Shown here: positions 1 through 11,705 of the stretch, one piece after another
Position numbering within the stretch: position 1 is the first letter of the stretch
How the letters are laid out: every line of letters starts with the position of its first letter
Assembly: GCA_025890175.1 (NCBI GenBank)
Contig: JANPYM010000005.1
Coordinates: forward strand, 1,192,440 to 1,256,439
Origin: Ciborinia camelliae
Lineage: Eukaryota > Ascomycota > Leotiomycetes > Helotiales > Sclerotiniaceae
Reading direction: 5' to 3'
DNA: 64,000 nt
Program-made: the position numbers and the translations under genes
Notes under the pieces: generated by a model
Databases searched by the model: none
Told to the model about the DNA's origin: nothing
The model's input: only the letters and a program-made list of their open reading frames with translations

Positions 1-56
1 AAAACTGTCAAAACCGCCCTGCTCAAACTTCTCGAATAGTTTGTGTATATACTAAC

Positions 57-163
57 CTCGATGAAGTTGAGATTTGATCAGAATCGATTCCTAAGATTGA
101 ACAGATCTGAGCAGGTGTAGCACCAGCCACCAGATCAGGAAAAGGCATATTATCACTGGCCAT
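57..163 (-). CDS. 5' exon of an unidentified protein-coding gene, running off the left edge
   Basis: On the minus strand an ATG at 163 opens a 35-codon reading frame beginning MASDNMPFPDLVAGATPAQ and ending in a good donor (GAG|GTTAGT, intron from 56 downward). The rest of the gene lies outside the window. The protein start is acidic and Pro/Ala-containing with no signal peptide. I do not recognise the family. The 5' side (164-420) is a purine/pyrimidine-skewed leader, consistent with a promoter and 5' UTR. The start is chosen because it is the first ATG of the only open frame leading into the donor. Confidence 0.5.
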
Positions 164-896
164 GATGTCGCAGTAAATGAAACCGGATAGAATCAAAGTC
201 ACTGTTGAAGTAGGTAAGAGAAATTAAAAAAGAAAGCTGCTAGTAGAAATTAGGTATATTCGTAATGCTTCTCTTATTCTTCCAACGAAAAGAAGAAGAA
301 GAAACAGAAGGAGGGGGAAGGGAAGGATGATTCTAAGAGGCTAAGGCGGCTCCCCTTTCCTTTTTTTATTTCTATCCTCCTTTAACCTTTCTTTTCCTTG
401 TCATTTCCCCGAAATATGCTATCGATATGGCCTGAATCGGTCACTAGAACGACTGATTTGGTTGATTCATTCTTGCCTACTTAAGTATTTTAAACGACAA
501 AAAGAAAAGCGTGAGTTTATCCTCCGCCTTTCTCTTTGGAAAAACTTGTTATGATAAGTATTAATATTGATTAATAATTATGCAGAGAAATGCTGCCAGG
601 AAGTTCTTTCGAGAATATGTATGGCAATCGATTGAATAAACCCTCATGATTCGATTGCAATTGAATATTGAGAACTTGATGGTCTGTCAAGTGCCCTTAT
701 TCTACCCGCAGTTGAAGGTCAACGGGACTGTGGCCTGATGTAGGCTCCGTAAATTTAACTTTAGAGCAAAACGGCTGTTGATTGATTGCATATTTGTCAT
801 CTAATATTGCTACGGACCACCTATGATCCAAAAGTAAAGGTGCCACTAACACCAAGGTGATGTCAAAAAGTTTTATATTCAATTATTCTACATGTG
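164..896. other. Intergenic region, no gene recognised
   Basis: This separates the 5' end of the partial gene on the left from the 3' end of the chelatase-like gene. It contains polypurine and polypyrimidine runs (about 285-400) and scattered stops in all frames. Short open frames near 697-1078 are antisense shadows of the chelatase-like gene or chance frames. Confidence 0.6.
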
Positions 897-2134
897 TCAC
901 AGTGGAGTTTCGGCCCCTGCACTACCCAAAACGTCTTCAATTACGTCCTCTGGTCCTATACCATCCAGTAGTTCTCGCACAGCATCCAAGTCACTTCCCC
1001 ATTGCATACTACGTTCTCTTTCCGGATTTACGATCTCAATACGATGAAGATAAATCTTTCTGGCGGCAAGAGCAATAAGAGATGGCGTAGCATATGGAAG
1101 CCCATGCAACGGTGCAAGACATCTAACTAGCATTAGCATAAATCTTTCTACATATCCCGAATACATCTTACTTGACTAGTTTGTCAAAATGCTTTGTGGC
1201 AACAGCAGATATACCAGTTGCTACAGCGCGATGGATTCTAAGGAATGAAGCAATATTCTGCTGATATTGCTTTACCTCGACACTGACAGTGGTGTTTTTA
1301 CTTTGCTGGGCTAGATTCTCTATGTCCTGTACTCATATCAGTAACAATAATCTGACCACATGCCCTGGATTGCTAACCATTGGGGATATTCTTCCCCACA
1401 AACTATCTTCGGTCTGTAGGGTTGAACTCCTTTTAACGACCGATGAGGTTGAACTCGTATCATCCGTAAACATATCTTCTAAGTTCGGGAAGCCATCTTG
1501 AGGATCGTGTATATGGGAAATAAACATGTAGTCATTTAAATGTTTCGTCAGCCTGGGGCCCTCTCCACCTGCTATGGCAGCGATGAGCAAGAATCGTTTT
1601 GGTGCACTTTGTACGGATGTCCTGGTGAAAAGTCGTTTTGTCCGAATGAGCTCTAATGCTTGAATTTGTATTTGCCGTGGTGCTTCATCGAGATTTCTAG
1701 CAATGATGACATTTGCTATTCTCTTATTATCGGTCGTTTCGGGCGCGGGCGCGGGCGATCGACTGATTGATTGGAAAGCGGGAGTTTGTAGGAGGTATGA
1801 TTCGTGACGCATTCTCACAGGTGAATCGGATCGAGTAGGAGCCGCATCGACGGAAAGTATAGCAAGCGCGAAATCATCAAGAGTGGTATGGCTATTGCAA
1901 TTGATTACGGCATAGGTTAGACCAAAGACTTTAGATGCGACCTGCAAAACATTAGCATCTGTCGGAAAGGATCAAAAGAGACGGTCTTACCAGTTGCAAT
2001 TCCTGTATGAGGTCATCTAGAGCATCAGGATCTGTATCAATGATACAGTGCTCCTCTGCGACTAAACATATTAATGCGGCGAGCTCTAAGTCGCTGAGCT
2101 CGTGAATCTTGTTGATCAACTCCTCGTCTGCCAT
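897..2134 (-). CDS. Magnesium-chelatase-like AAA+ family protein (four exons)
   Basis: The spliced model has exons 2134-1991, 1941-1378, 1326-1172 and 1122-897, separated by introns of 49, 51 and 49 bp with GT-AG ends and a CTGAT branch-like motif in the second. It gives 362 residues and keeps one frame throughout. The start MADEELINKIHELSDLELAA is the first ATG; an upstream in-frame TTG is ignored. The protein resembles a fungal group usually annotated as magnesium chelatase-like: an acidic helical N-terminus, the stretch YAVINCNSHTTLDDFALAIL, then NVIIARNLDEAP (Walker-B-like position), QIQIQALELIRTKRLFTR and a C-terminal helical domain with LVKCLAPLHGLPYATPSLIA. I see no canonical Walker A (GxxxxGKS/T), so ATPase activity is doubtful. 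Fungi do not make chlorophyll, so the family name says little about function. It is divergently arranged with VPS16, whose ATG is 283 bp away. Confidence 0.8.
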
Positions 2135-2417
2135 CAATTAATCCATGAAGAGAATGATTTCAACCAAAGCCCATCTCTAAATGTGCAAGATTTATGACCA
2201 CAAATAAATGAATCACTGGCTATATTGTCATAAATTGTCATTGTACAAAGGCCGCTGCCGATCGCACAACATTGAATGTCGTTGATGATCACTAGCGTCG
2301 AGCTTTGACCATACCTTAAATTGGGAGCTTCTTTAAGATCAGTAATATGAGAGGCAGGCAGCTTCAAGCAACAACAATAACCTCCCAGAGTATAATGAGG
2401 AATCATACGATATTAAA
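2135..2417. promoter_or_regulatory. Divergent intergenic promoter region between the chelatase-like gene and VPS16
   Basis: The two start codons face away from each other with 283 bp between them, so both promoters must lie here. I see no clear TATA box or pyrimidine initiator pair that would separate them. The open frame on the minus strand here has no coding character. Confidence 0.5.
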
Positions 2418-5324
2418 ATGACAAGTCCGACAGCAGAATGGGAGAAGGTGGGGGATAAATACTATCGAAAGATACAACTTTATACAGCTGTATTTGATCA
2501 AGACCTCGAGCTTGAGAACTATGTGGTCACGGGATGTTCATACGGAGGAGCAATTGGTGCGTTATGATTCTCCTTTTGATTGTTAGGGCGGACTGTATCA
2601 GCAAGGCTGCTCTGTTGGTAACCGCTTGAGGGGCTGAAAGATTGAGAAGGCAATGAATATTATAATCACCAACCTCCACAAGTCATCGAGGGGCGACTCG
2701 GAGGTTACGAGACCACAGCTGTGAAGCAATCTTGTGTCACCCGCAACCCTCTAGGAATAATGCCTTGAAATGCCAACCAGACTAAAAGGTTCATCTGGTC
2801 AAATGCTTACTTTGCACTTACAATCCAGCTCTATATCGAGACGAAACGAAACTTCAGACATTTCGAGGATCACAGGCATCTAAATCCAGTATTGACTTAT
2901 ACAGTTGTGCTGGCAAATTGATCCGACGGATTAATTGGGATCAGGGTTCTATCAAAGGTCTCGGCTGGACCGAAGACGAAAAGCTCATTGTAGTCACCGC
3001 TGATGGCACAGTACGCTGCTACTATGACTTGCAAGGAGACTTTAATCAATTTTCTCTTGGAAATGGTGCCGAGGAATATGGTGTGGCAGCTTGCAGGTTT
3101 GTGTTGGGAACGATTTTAATGGGTCCCAAACTCACAAATGGAACAGATTCTACGGCACTGGATTTGTGGCATTGCTCTCAAATAATCATCTGATCTCGGT
3201 ATCTAGATATGAAGAGCCACGCCCAAAACTATTAGCAACACCTCCTGAAGGTGATGTTCATTCTTGGACACTGATACCACCGGCATATACACTATCAAGA
3301 TCGGTTGAAGTGTTATTGAGCATCGGCCAGACTATACATGTCGCGGATGCTGCTGAGTCCGAGGATCGTTTTCTAGATATCGGACCTTTCACCCATATCA
3401 GCGTATCTCCAAACGGCAAATTCGTGGCCCTTTACACAGAAACAGGAAGCGCATATGTCATCACGAGCGACTTTCAAAACAGACTGAGTGAATACAAATC
3501 AAGATCGAAAATTCCACCAAAAGACGTGCAATGGTGTGGTAATGATGCTGTGGTCATTGCCTGGGAGGATGAAGTACATCTCATTGGTCCGAATAATGCT
3601 GCCGCAAAGTTTTACTATGACGGCCGAGTTCATGTAGTTGCTGGTGTGTAGCCTCTCTTGAGACCGGTTCAGATCTTAGTTAACCGCTGTGCAGATCATG
3701 ATGGGATTCGGTTGATAACTAACGATGTTTGCGATTTCTTGCAGAAAGTGCCCGAAGTTACTGATGAAACCTTTCGATTTGGTACAGAGTCTCCAGCATC
3801 GATATTGTTGGACGCCGTTGAGCAGTTGGAACAACAATCCCCAAAAGCGGATGATAATATACAATTGATTAGACCTCATTTAGTAGAGGCGGTTGATACC
3901 TGCGTAAGTCATGTTCATAATATTCTGAGACTGCAACTGACCATTTTTAGGTCAAAGCCGCTGGTCATGAATTCAACATTCTTTGGCAGAAGCAACTTCT
4001 CAAGGCCGCTTCTTTCGGAAAGTCGGTGCTTGACATCTATAATAGTGATGATTTTGTTGATATGTGCGAAACACTTCGGGTATTGAACGCTGTTCGTTAT
4101 TACGAGATTGGTATACCTCTATCATATGAACAATTTCTACGTCTTACTCCAGAGAAACTTGTTAGGCGTCTCATCAACCGTCGCGAATACCTCCTGGCAC
4201 TCAAGATATCAGATTATTTGCGACTTCCAACGGATAGAATATACGTCCACTGGGCATCACAAAAAGTGCGCATAGGCTCCGAAGACGAAGACACAATCTG
4301 CCGTGCAATTGTACAGAAACTTTCCGGCAAACGAGGTATTTCATTTGAAGAAATCGCCCGCGCCGCCTACGATGAAGGGCGCGGCCGACTAGCCACCTCC
4401 CTCCTAAACCACGAACCCCGAGCCGGAAAACAAGTACCACTCCTCCTCTCCATGGAAGAAGACGAAATCGCCCTGGACAAAGCCATCGAATCCGGTGACT
4501 CGGATCTAATAATCTACGTCCTCCTACACCTCAAAAAGACCCTCCCCCTCGCCTCCTTCTTCCGCGTAATCAACACCCGCCCCATCGCCACCTCCCTCGT
4601 CGAATCCTCCGCCCGCACCGATGACTCCTCCCTCCTCAAAGACCTCTACTACCAAGACGACCGCCGCACCGACGGCGCCAACGTCTTCATCCGCGAAGCC
4701 CTCCAGCAACCCGATTCACGCACCGCCTCGGATAAACTCTCCTTAGCAGCAAAACTCCTCTCAGACTCCAAAGATACATCCTTCGAACTCAAAGCCCTCC
4801 AAGAAGCTTCCTTACTCCTCCGGATGCAAGAATCCCTGGACCGCGACCTCACGGAATCCTTCACCGGTCTCTCATTAAACGAAACCCTCTTCAAACTCAT
4901 CAAACTCGGCTACACATCGCGCGCCAAAAAGCTAACCTCGGACTTCAAGATCCCGGACAAAACAATCTGGTGGGTGCGTCTCCGCGCCCTCGTCTCGAAA
5001 CGTGACTGGTCCGCCTTGGAAGATCTATCCAAAACGCGGAAGTCTCCCATCGGCTGGCTACCTTTCTATACCTTGATTCTGAATGCGGGGAATCAGAAAT
5101 TGGCCGGCGCTTTTGTGGAGAAGGTTAGAGGGCAGGGAGAAGTGAAGGGGAAAGAAATAGTGGAGTTGTGGGAGAAGTGTGGGATGAAAAGTAAGGCGGC
5201 GGAGGAATGTGTGAGGATTAAAGATGGGGCAGAGTGGGAGAGGGTTTTGGCGGGGTGTGCGGCGGGGAGTGCGGAGTGGAAGGAGGTGGAGAGGATTGGC
5301 GTTACGGGGGGGTTGAAGAAGTAA
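2418..5324 (+). CDS. VPS16: Vacuolar protein sorting protein VPS16 (HOPS/CORVET core subunit)
   Basis: Five exons (2418-2556, 2829-3096, 3147-3643, 3695-3903, 3951-5324) encode 828 residues, the normal VPS16 length. Introns 2-4 are 47-51 bp; intron 1 is 272 bp. The N-terminal half is the beta-propeller region with family blocks such as CAGKLIRRINWDQGSIKGLGW, EEPRPKLLATPP and FTHISVSPNGKFVALYTE. The C-terminal half is the helical Vps16 C domain (FGTESPASILLDAVEQLE, FGKSVLDIYNSDDFVDMCE, AAYDEGRGRLATSLLNHEPR, LKDLYYQDDRR). From the family, VPS16 pairs with VPS33 in the HOPS and CORVET tethering complexes that promote SNARE-mediated fusion at vacuoles and endosomes. Strong GC-rich, C-ending codon preference begins within the last exon (about 4360-5000). 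Intron 1 is the only unusual element and is the least certain part of the model. Confidence 0.93.
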
Positions 5325-6190
5325 GAGGGTGGGTAGGGTTGTAGGTGGGGATTTCGTCGGAGGAAGGTAGTGGGGAAGAAGGCAGGCTGCTGCCATTGTA
5401 GTGGCTACTTATATACACATGCGTATTTGCGATGGTCGAGAGAGAGCAGGTTTTCATATCATCCATTACATCAAGATAAATATAAATTGCTCCCCGGTTA
5501 CCATTTACACATTGATTTACACCTTCATTTTCCTTCTTGCGGTGAATGGATAGGAATCATAGTCTAATCTAAATAGCAAGCAAAATTTTCATTCTTCATT
5601 TTGCTAATTGCATACAAGTAACTTATACTAAGTATCAAGTATCATTTCCCATCCTAGTCCCCAGGTATCCCATATCCCCATTCTCCTGCCATCCCAGCGC
5701 CCAATCTGATTCCCGTACCCCCGGGCTTGAGCAACTATTGTAATATGATTTCTCAATTCCAACAAGCGAAATAAATATCTCCTACTGCTCCGCTCCCCTA
5801 TGCCTATTCCTGACGGCGTATGTATATGTAAATGCTCAGGTATGTAATATTTGAGTTCTCTGCCCCTCGTGCCTCCATTCCTCTTACGAAAACCTTCCCA
5901 GCAAGTATAAAAAGCAATTAACTCCATCCCTGACCGATTATGACTTTAGATTTCCCCCCATTGTACGCCTAGCCTCCTCCTAGACGTAATAACGAATTGG
6001 TCAACCGCCCGTTCCCTCGAAAATATATACCCTGATCGTTTGTCGTTTATTATCCATTATCGTAAGAGTACAGAGAGATCTGGGTTGTATGATTAGGCAT
6101 AAAGGCCCAAATTTGACGCCTCCTTCGCTAAAATGCAGAAATTTTCAATGGCCGAATTACTTCAAGTTGATTTCTTGTATTGAGAGTTGA
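5325..6190. other. Convergent 3' intergenic region between VPS16 and the FHA-RING gene
   Basis: The two flanking genes converge here, so the region holds both 3' UTRs. A+T content rises after 5440. No supported gene is visible; the 99-codon minus frame at 5628-5927 looks like chance. Confidence 0.6.
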
Positions 6191-8343
6191 CTATGAAGCG
6201 GAATGTGGTGTTGTGTGAGTTGTAGTTGGGGTTTCATTGCGGTCTAGATTGCCCGCCCCAGTCGCTAGCCTGATGGCACTTGCTCGACCCGCACCGCCAT
6301 CAAAAATGAAGGGACCAACATCATTCCTGGGTGTCATTGGTCCTTCACCAGCGAGAGGATCTGCTAGAGCAGGATGGGTTCCATTAGGGCTTGGTGAACC
6401 ACGGATATGCTCGATACGGGAAGACGAGCTGACTGTCGTGCTTGGGGCGGGTTTTCTTGAAATGATGTCGACGGGTGACACAGTAGAATTATTGTTTACT
6501 TGAGGAGTTGGTGTAACCGAAGTTGAACTGGCTGGTGAATCACCAACGTGGAGAAAGGCAATGTCTTCGAGTCCGGTTTCATGGGCATGAGCACCTGTAC
6601 TGGAGTCGTCGCTGATATCAGGATCGTCATCGACGTGGTGTGTGTTCACAGCTTCAAAATTTTCTGGCTCTGGTAGACTCGGAGCGGCTATGGGATTGCT
6701 CGCTGGTGGCATAGGCGTTTCCTCAGCTACAGGGATATCATAGGGCGTTTCTGCATTTGCTGCAGGTACAGCTTCCGCATCCCCATCAGATGCGGCCAGT
6801 TCCTCCCAATCTACATCTGGTTCGTCAAGCTCTGCCTCCAGATCTGCGACTGTACGGCAATTTGGACATATAAAATGAGGCCAAGTAGGACCGTTGATGA
6901 CTACTCGAATACATTTGTAATGCCATGTATGAGAACATGGTGCGACGAACAAAGATTGACAAGGCTTTTATATGTCAGTTAAGGGCTATCAATTAAGCGT
7001 ATGATTTCTTGACTTACAGCTATAGGTCCAAGACAAATTGAACAATCTTGAGATGAACCATTCGAGCTACTCGAACCACCAGCGGATTGTTTCTTTTGAT
7101 TATTGTTGAGTTCGCGTAAACGCTTATGAGATTGGACACTAGATAGGATGTTAGCAAATATACTGGCTTCATGAGAATATAATACATACTTGAAACTACT
7201 AGGACCGGTTTGCCATCCCTTGTTTAGTTCTACTCGTATCTTAACACACCTAAATATCATTTCTTCGCCACCTTTGAAGTCTATGCCCAATTGCACTATA
7301 TCGCCATCGTTTACCGGATATGGTTTCGATTCCGTACCAGGAGAACTCAAACGTATATGATTGAGGAATGTGCCTGATGAACTTTTAACATCCTTGATAA
7401 ACCAACGACCTCCGGTACACCAGAATTCACAATGACGCCTGCTCACCACCTTTGACTTGAACCCCACTGGTGCAAACGATGGCACATTCGTAGCTTGAGT
7501 GGGCTGGTTATCTCGTTCAGAATATCTACCAACTTTTATGATTTCCTTCCCTGTCGGCAGTGTTCGACTCATGGTACCAAATACAAGGGATGGGCGATGA
7601 GCTCGAGGATCTTGATGCGGGGAGAAACGAATCGATGGTAATTGATGGGACATAGCCCCTCCAGTAGAGGCGGGACTACTTTCTCCTAAGCCATTGGATA
7701 GAGGCATATCTGCTGCCCCTCCTGTTCCGGCAGATCGAGTCCTTGCCATCGACGCCGTGAGACCAGAAGTTATGGCAGATGGATCGTTACCCAAAAGCAC
7801 GGCTGAAGATGATGCAGTCGCAGTAGATTGTGGCTGAGTCGCGATTCTTGATACTCCGCTGTGGCCTCCTACCGTCGGTAACCACCCACTCGTAGATCCT
7901 AGGTTTTCCTGATTATTCGTTCCTGCAGATGTTAATTCAGATGAAGTTGTGGATCTTTGTGCAGTTGGTGAAGTTTGTCGAGGGAGATTTTCGGTTGCGG
8001 GAGTCGCAGACGAAGAGGCTGCAGATGGTGCACTCGCTGACGTGGGGGGTGGAGTAGAAATAGGATAAGTTGTTGTTCTTGAAACTGCGGGTCGTGAATT
8101 TTGATTGTTAGTCGAAGAATTGTGATTATTGTGATTGTGATTCTCCCTCGATAATATGTGATTTTGTGTGTAACTTCGTAAATAACTTAAACCCCTTAGA
8201 CGGCCTCTAGTTGTGGGTGATGATGGGGGAGCTTGTTGTGGGGAGACTGGTGAGACTGGCTGTGCTGCAGAAGTTCGTTCTCGTACAATGGATGATATTG
8301 AAGTGGTGGGATTCCAGGGCAAACTAGGGACCGATGAATACAT
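6191..8343 (-). CDS. FHA-RING E3 ubiquitin ligase of the Dma1/Dma2 (CHFR-like) type
   Basis: Three exons (8343-7190, 7138-7018, 6964-6191; introns 51 and 53 bp) give 682 residues. A long Ser/Thr/Pro/Asn-rich N-terminus (about 1-260) precedes an FHA domain at about 264-380, with the phosphothreonine-binding signatures GRYS, SRRHCEFW and SSSGTFLNHIRLSS. A RING-type zinc finger follows at about 414-465: CSICLGPIA then, across the second intron, PCQSLFVAPCSHTWHYKC and FICPNCR. The splice sites rebuild this RING exactly, which supports the model. The C-terminal 210 residues are acidic and Ser/Thr-rich, with no domain I recognise. Known relatives (yeast Dma1/Dma2, S. pombe Dma1) act in spindle-position and septation checkpoints by ubiquitinating phosphorylated targets; that role here is inferred from homology. 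Yeast and fission-yeast Dma proteins are shorter because they lack the C-terminal tail. Confidence 0.9.
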
Positions 8344-10165
8344 GGAGAGATGAGAAGAAAAGAACGAGGATAATTAATCCTCGACTTTTTTTTGGAAGAC
8401 TTGAGTTAATTGGTGAAATAAAAATAGATCAATATCATATATTTTCATATATATTTTCAATATATTACCAAGTAGTATGAAATCCGAATTAACAAAGAAT
8501 CGGTTGATCTGCGTCTCGTTTGGGAAATCAAGTGATAAAATCAGAGAAAATGGTTGGAAGGAAGTTGAAAATGTATGTAGGAGGGTAGGTAGGTATGTAT
8601 GTACGGTATGTACCCGTCCAGAAGTTCTCAGTTAAAGTGTTGATTGATGTATTGATTGGGTCTGTTTCTGATTTGGATGTTTTCGGTGGGAGGGTGGCTT
8701 GCTTGACTGACGTCCGTTAGAGATAAGTGGTGGGTGCAGGTGGTACATATGAGTGAGGTCGAGGATACCAAGTACAATAAAAGAGTTTCTAGAAGGGAGG
8801 AGAGAGGATGGAGGCTGGAAGGAAGATTTTATTTGTTTATGTCAATCAATCAACAAATAAATAAATAAATAGATAGATAATCCATTCATGAGATGTGCGT
8901 GCGGTGTAAGTGTTAACGTAAGGTAAGTCAAGGTAGGTAAAGTTAGGTTAGGTTAGGGTAGATACGAAACAAGAGGACTGGTATGGATGCAGAATTCTAA
9001 GAATGGGGAATAAGACCATAGAAGATATCTTGCTTGTTGCTTGTTGGGTGTAGGTTGTATGTAAATGTTGTTGTACTGTTGTTGTTAGGTTGTTGTTGGA
9101 GGAGGAGAAGATACGAGAGAGGATTGGCATAGGATGGTAGGATTATGTATGATATGTATAGTAGTATTGGGATGGATGTTTTAATTGTATAGGATACAAA
9201 AGACTCTTAATAACAACATATCATTACCGTACCTAACAACAACAATGAATAATAAAAGGAATAAGGAAAATGAGGAAAGGCAGTGGAGATATTTGGTATC
9301 TTACCTTACCCAGGTATGGTCAAAATGAATGAATGAATCAATCAATCCATCAATCAAATCCATAGGCAAACTTAATGAATGGTCAAGACTCAACTCCAAT
9401 CATGATAGGTTGTCAGCCCATTTTATACCAAACAATGAAGATATCTATCTATTATAGGTATGTTGATATCATATCATATCATATCACATTACATCAAACC
9501 TAATGGAAATCGAATGATACCTACGAAAATACCTAATAAATTTGTAATTTGGCATCAGCTTTGTATTTTCAAAATGGGCGGAGCCTGAAACAGGGCAATG
9601 CCATGCTTTCACCATAAGGTTCTTGGTTGGCGTTACAGTTACTTACTACAGTTACAGTTACAGTCAAAGTCAAAGTAGGTACCTCAGCTAGTATCAATGC
9701 TTTATGCATTTGGGGGTGAGGGAACAAGCCATATTGTACATAGTTCGCTACGCTCGAAATACATACAGTAGTCGAATTGAGGATACACTGTAGGGTAGGT
9801 AGATATATTTCGTTTCCAAAGATTCTGAGTCCGCCTCCACGGCAGTGGCCCTCGGAGAGCCAGCGGAGCGTCTTGGGGTATCTATTTCATGCCGTAAAGT
9901 TGGTAGAATCATCTTAAGAGTAGATATATACTGTATATACCGTACCATACCATTTATATGCAATTATATTGAAAATGTCAAAATGTGAAGCAATATCTAT
10001 TGATCTATCTATCTAATATGGAGTAGCCCTTTGCGGGTCCTCCGGTACTGCTATATACTAGGTAGACTTATTAGGTTTCGGGCTCTATCAAAGGTCTCCA
10101 GCTAACCCACTCACTTATCAAAGTGGGCCAATACTGTATCTAAATCTCCGACACGTGATCTTAGG
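8344..10165. other. Long intergenic region rich in simple repeats
   Basis: About 1.8 kb upstream of the FHA-RING gene without a supported gene. It contains many short repeats: AAAT/AGAT runs near 8855-8880, TTAGG-like repeats near 8942-8960, GAATGAATCAATCC-type repeats near 9329-9360 and ATATC repeats near 9466-9487. The first part is probably promoter and 5' leader of the FHA-RING gene. No convincing open frame is present on either strand. Confidence 0.55.
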
Positions 10166-11199
10166 TTGTTTTTGAATATCTTGTCGCTTCCTAGAAAATA
10201 TACATTGTGTTGGGAACGACTCGATGTTAAGACTTTGGGATGTCTGGTGCGTGTTTGTCGGGGCTTTGGGGATGTGTTTACTCCGATGTTGTATGCGAAA
10301 TGGTATTCAGAATTGATACTTGATGGACCAAATTTGACCGAATTGCCCCCTCTACCGTCAGATATTTCGCTGGCAAAGGAATTGGAAGTTAGTATTGATG
10401 GTGAGTTTCGCGATTGGGATGAGTATCATTTTGAGGAGGATGAGGGAGAAGAGGGAGTCCAAACTTATCGCGATGAATGTCTCCTACGGTTCAGAAATGC
10501 TATACGGATTATATTTTGCGAATTGTGGAACTGGCATCCAGTATTCAGACTTTGACGTATGCTATATATCTCCTTTAATGTTTCCATGCGTTGTTGCATT
10601 AGTTGGACTGACCAGGCAAACTACGGCACTGTGTTCAATACCTTCACAGATGAAGGCTTCCAAAAATCTTTACAAGCACGCGCAAAGCTTAGGAACGTTC
10701 GAGTAACGTTTACGATGCGCTAGCTCCATACACAATCCTCGATCGGCTTCCAGGCTACGGAGGAAGTTTTACCAAACTCGCACTCTATCTGGATTTTACT
10801 ACTCAATGGGTATGTCCCTTTTGAACTTTATTCCCGTACCGAAGTTTGCTACTTGTTCCCTTGTCACACTGTATATTAACTTTGCCATAGGGTCAATTTT
10901 TAATACATCTATCCAACATGAAGTTCCTCAACTGTTTATGCATAGGCCGTCGCCGCTGTGGCACCGACAGCCTCCTGGGTCCCAATCCAGACCCTTTCAA
11001 GGTGCCCCATGACGCATTAGGTTATATAAAACTGATGTCTGAGCTATGTCCTTCACTATGGTATGTGAAAATTGGATTTCGTGCTTGGAATATTGGGGCT
11101 GGGTCACAGAAGTCTATATTTGAAGTAGATGAGAGGGAGATACGGCATGATGGGTTTTTGGAAGAGAATAACGTTGTGGATATAGGGACGTTGAGATAG
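10166..11199 (+). pseudogene. F-box/LRR-like protein gene with two frame disruptions
   Basis: The first block encodes an F-box-like region (LGCLVRVCRGFGDVFTPMLY, compare the usual LRxVCKxFxxIATPLLY) followed by an acidic segment. Near 10485-10500 the plausible frame moves by one base, to a stretch reading LRIVELASSIQTL that enters a good 46-bp intron (10557-10602). The next exon continues with WTDQANYGTVFNTFTDEGFQ until about 10708, where a second one-base shift is needed to continue as YDALAPYTILDRLPGYGGSF. A second intron (10810-10890, 81 bp) leads to the last exon, with LRR-like HLSNMKFLNCLCIG, ending at the TAG at 11199. Both introns still have usable GT-AG sites. No in-frame ATG is visible at the 5' end. 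Either this is a young pseudogene or the assembly has two missing bases; codon-like structure survives on both sides of each break. Confidence 0.55.
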
Positions 11200-11705
11200 A
11201 ATACCGGTACACAGGTAATTTTTTCAATGCATAATCCAATCTTCGTCTCAAATAATCATCATTACCGCCATAACCATCATGATCATCATGATCACCCACC
11301 CACAGGGCCACAACATATGAAAATGCCCTTTGACCGTTGAATTACAAGGATCATGTTCCTGGCCGTGAACACGCCCTACCTAGGGTAGATACACGGCTCC
11401 TTGCCTCTTGACTTAAAAAGCGGGAGCTAGGTATGGCACGTGAAGGATGTACTACTAGGTACCTACCTGACAAGTTATACTAGGGTAAGCTGTCTAGGTA
11501 GGGCGCCCGGGCCGGGGGTTGGAATCCTGCATTGATGCCTGAGGCTTAGATCTGGACCCCCGCCACTTCCAAGGTTAGGTTGAACCGGCAAATGCCGAGC
11601 TCAAGTTTTTTTTGATATCGGTAATCATGATAACCGCTGGGGACCTGAACTTTCGCGACGACAAGGTCGATTTCTCACTTACTACAATCACACAAAAAAT
11701 CCAAT
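11200..11705. other. Intergenic and promoter region upstream of the MPP alpha gene
   Basis: No gene is supported here. The segment has palindromic TAGGTACCTACC-type motifs near 11450-11470 and a GC-rich patch (11490-11530). The final part is likely the promoter and short leader of the mitochondrial processing peptidase gene. Confidence 0.5.

Noticed and set aside
8942..8960. Interstitial telomere repeat (TTAGGTTAGGTTAGGG)
   Set aside because: Too short and imperfect, and it lies in an intergenic region full of TAGG repeats.
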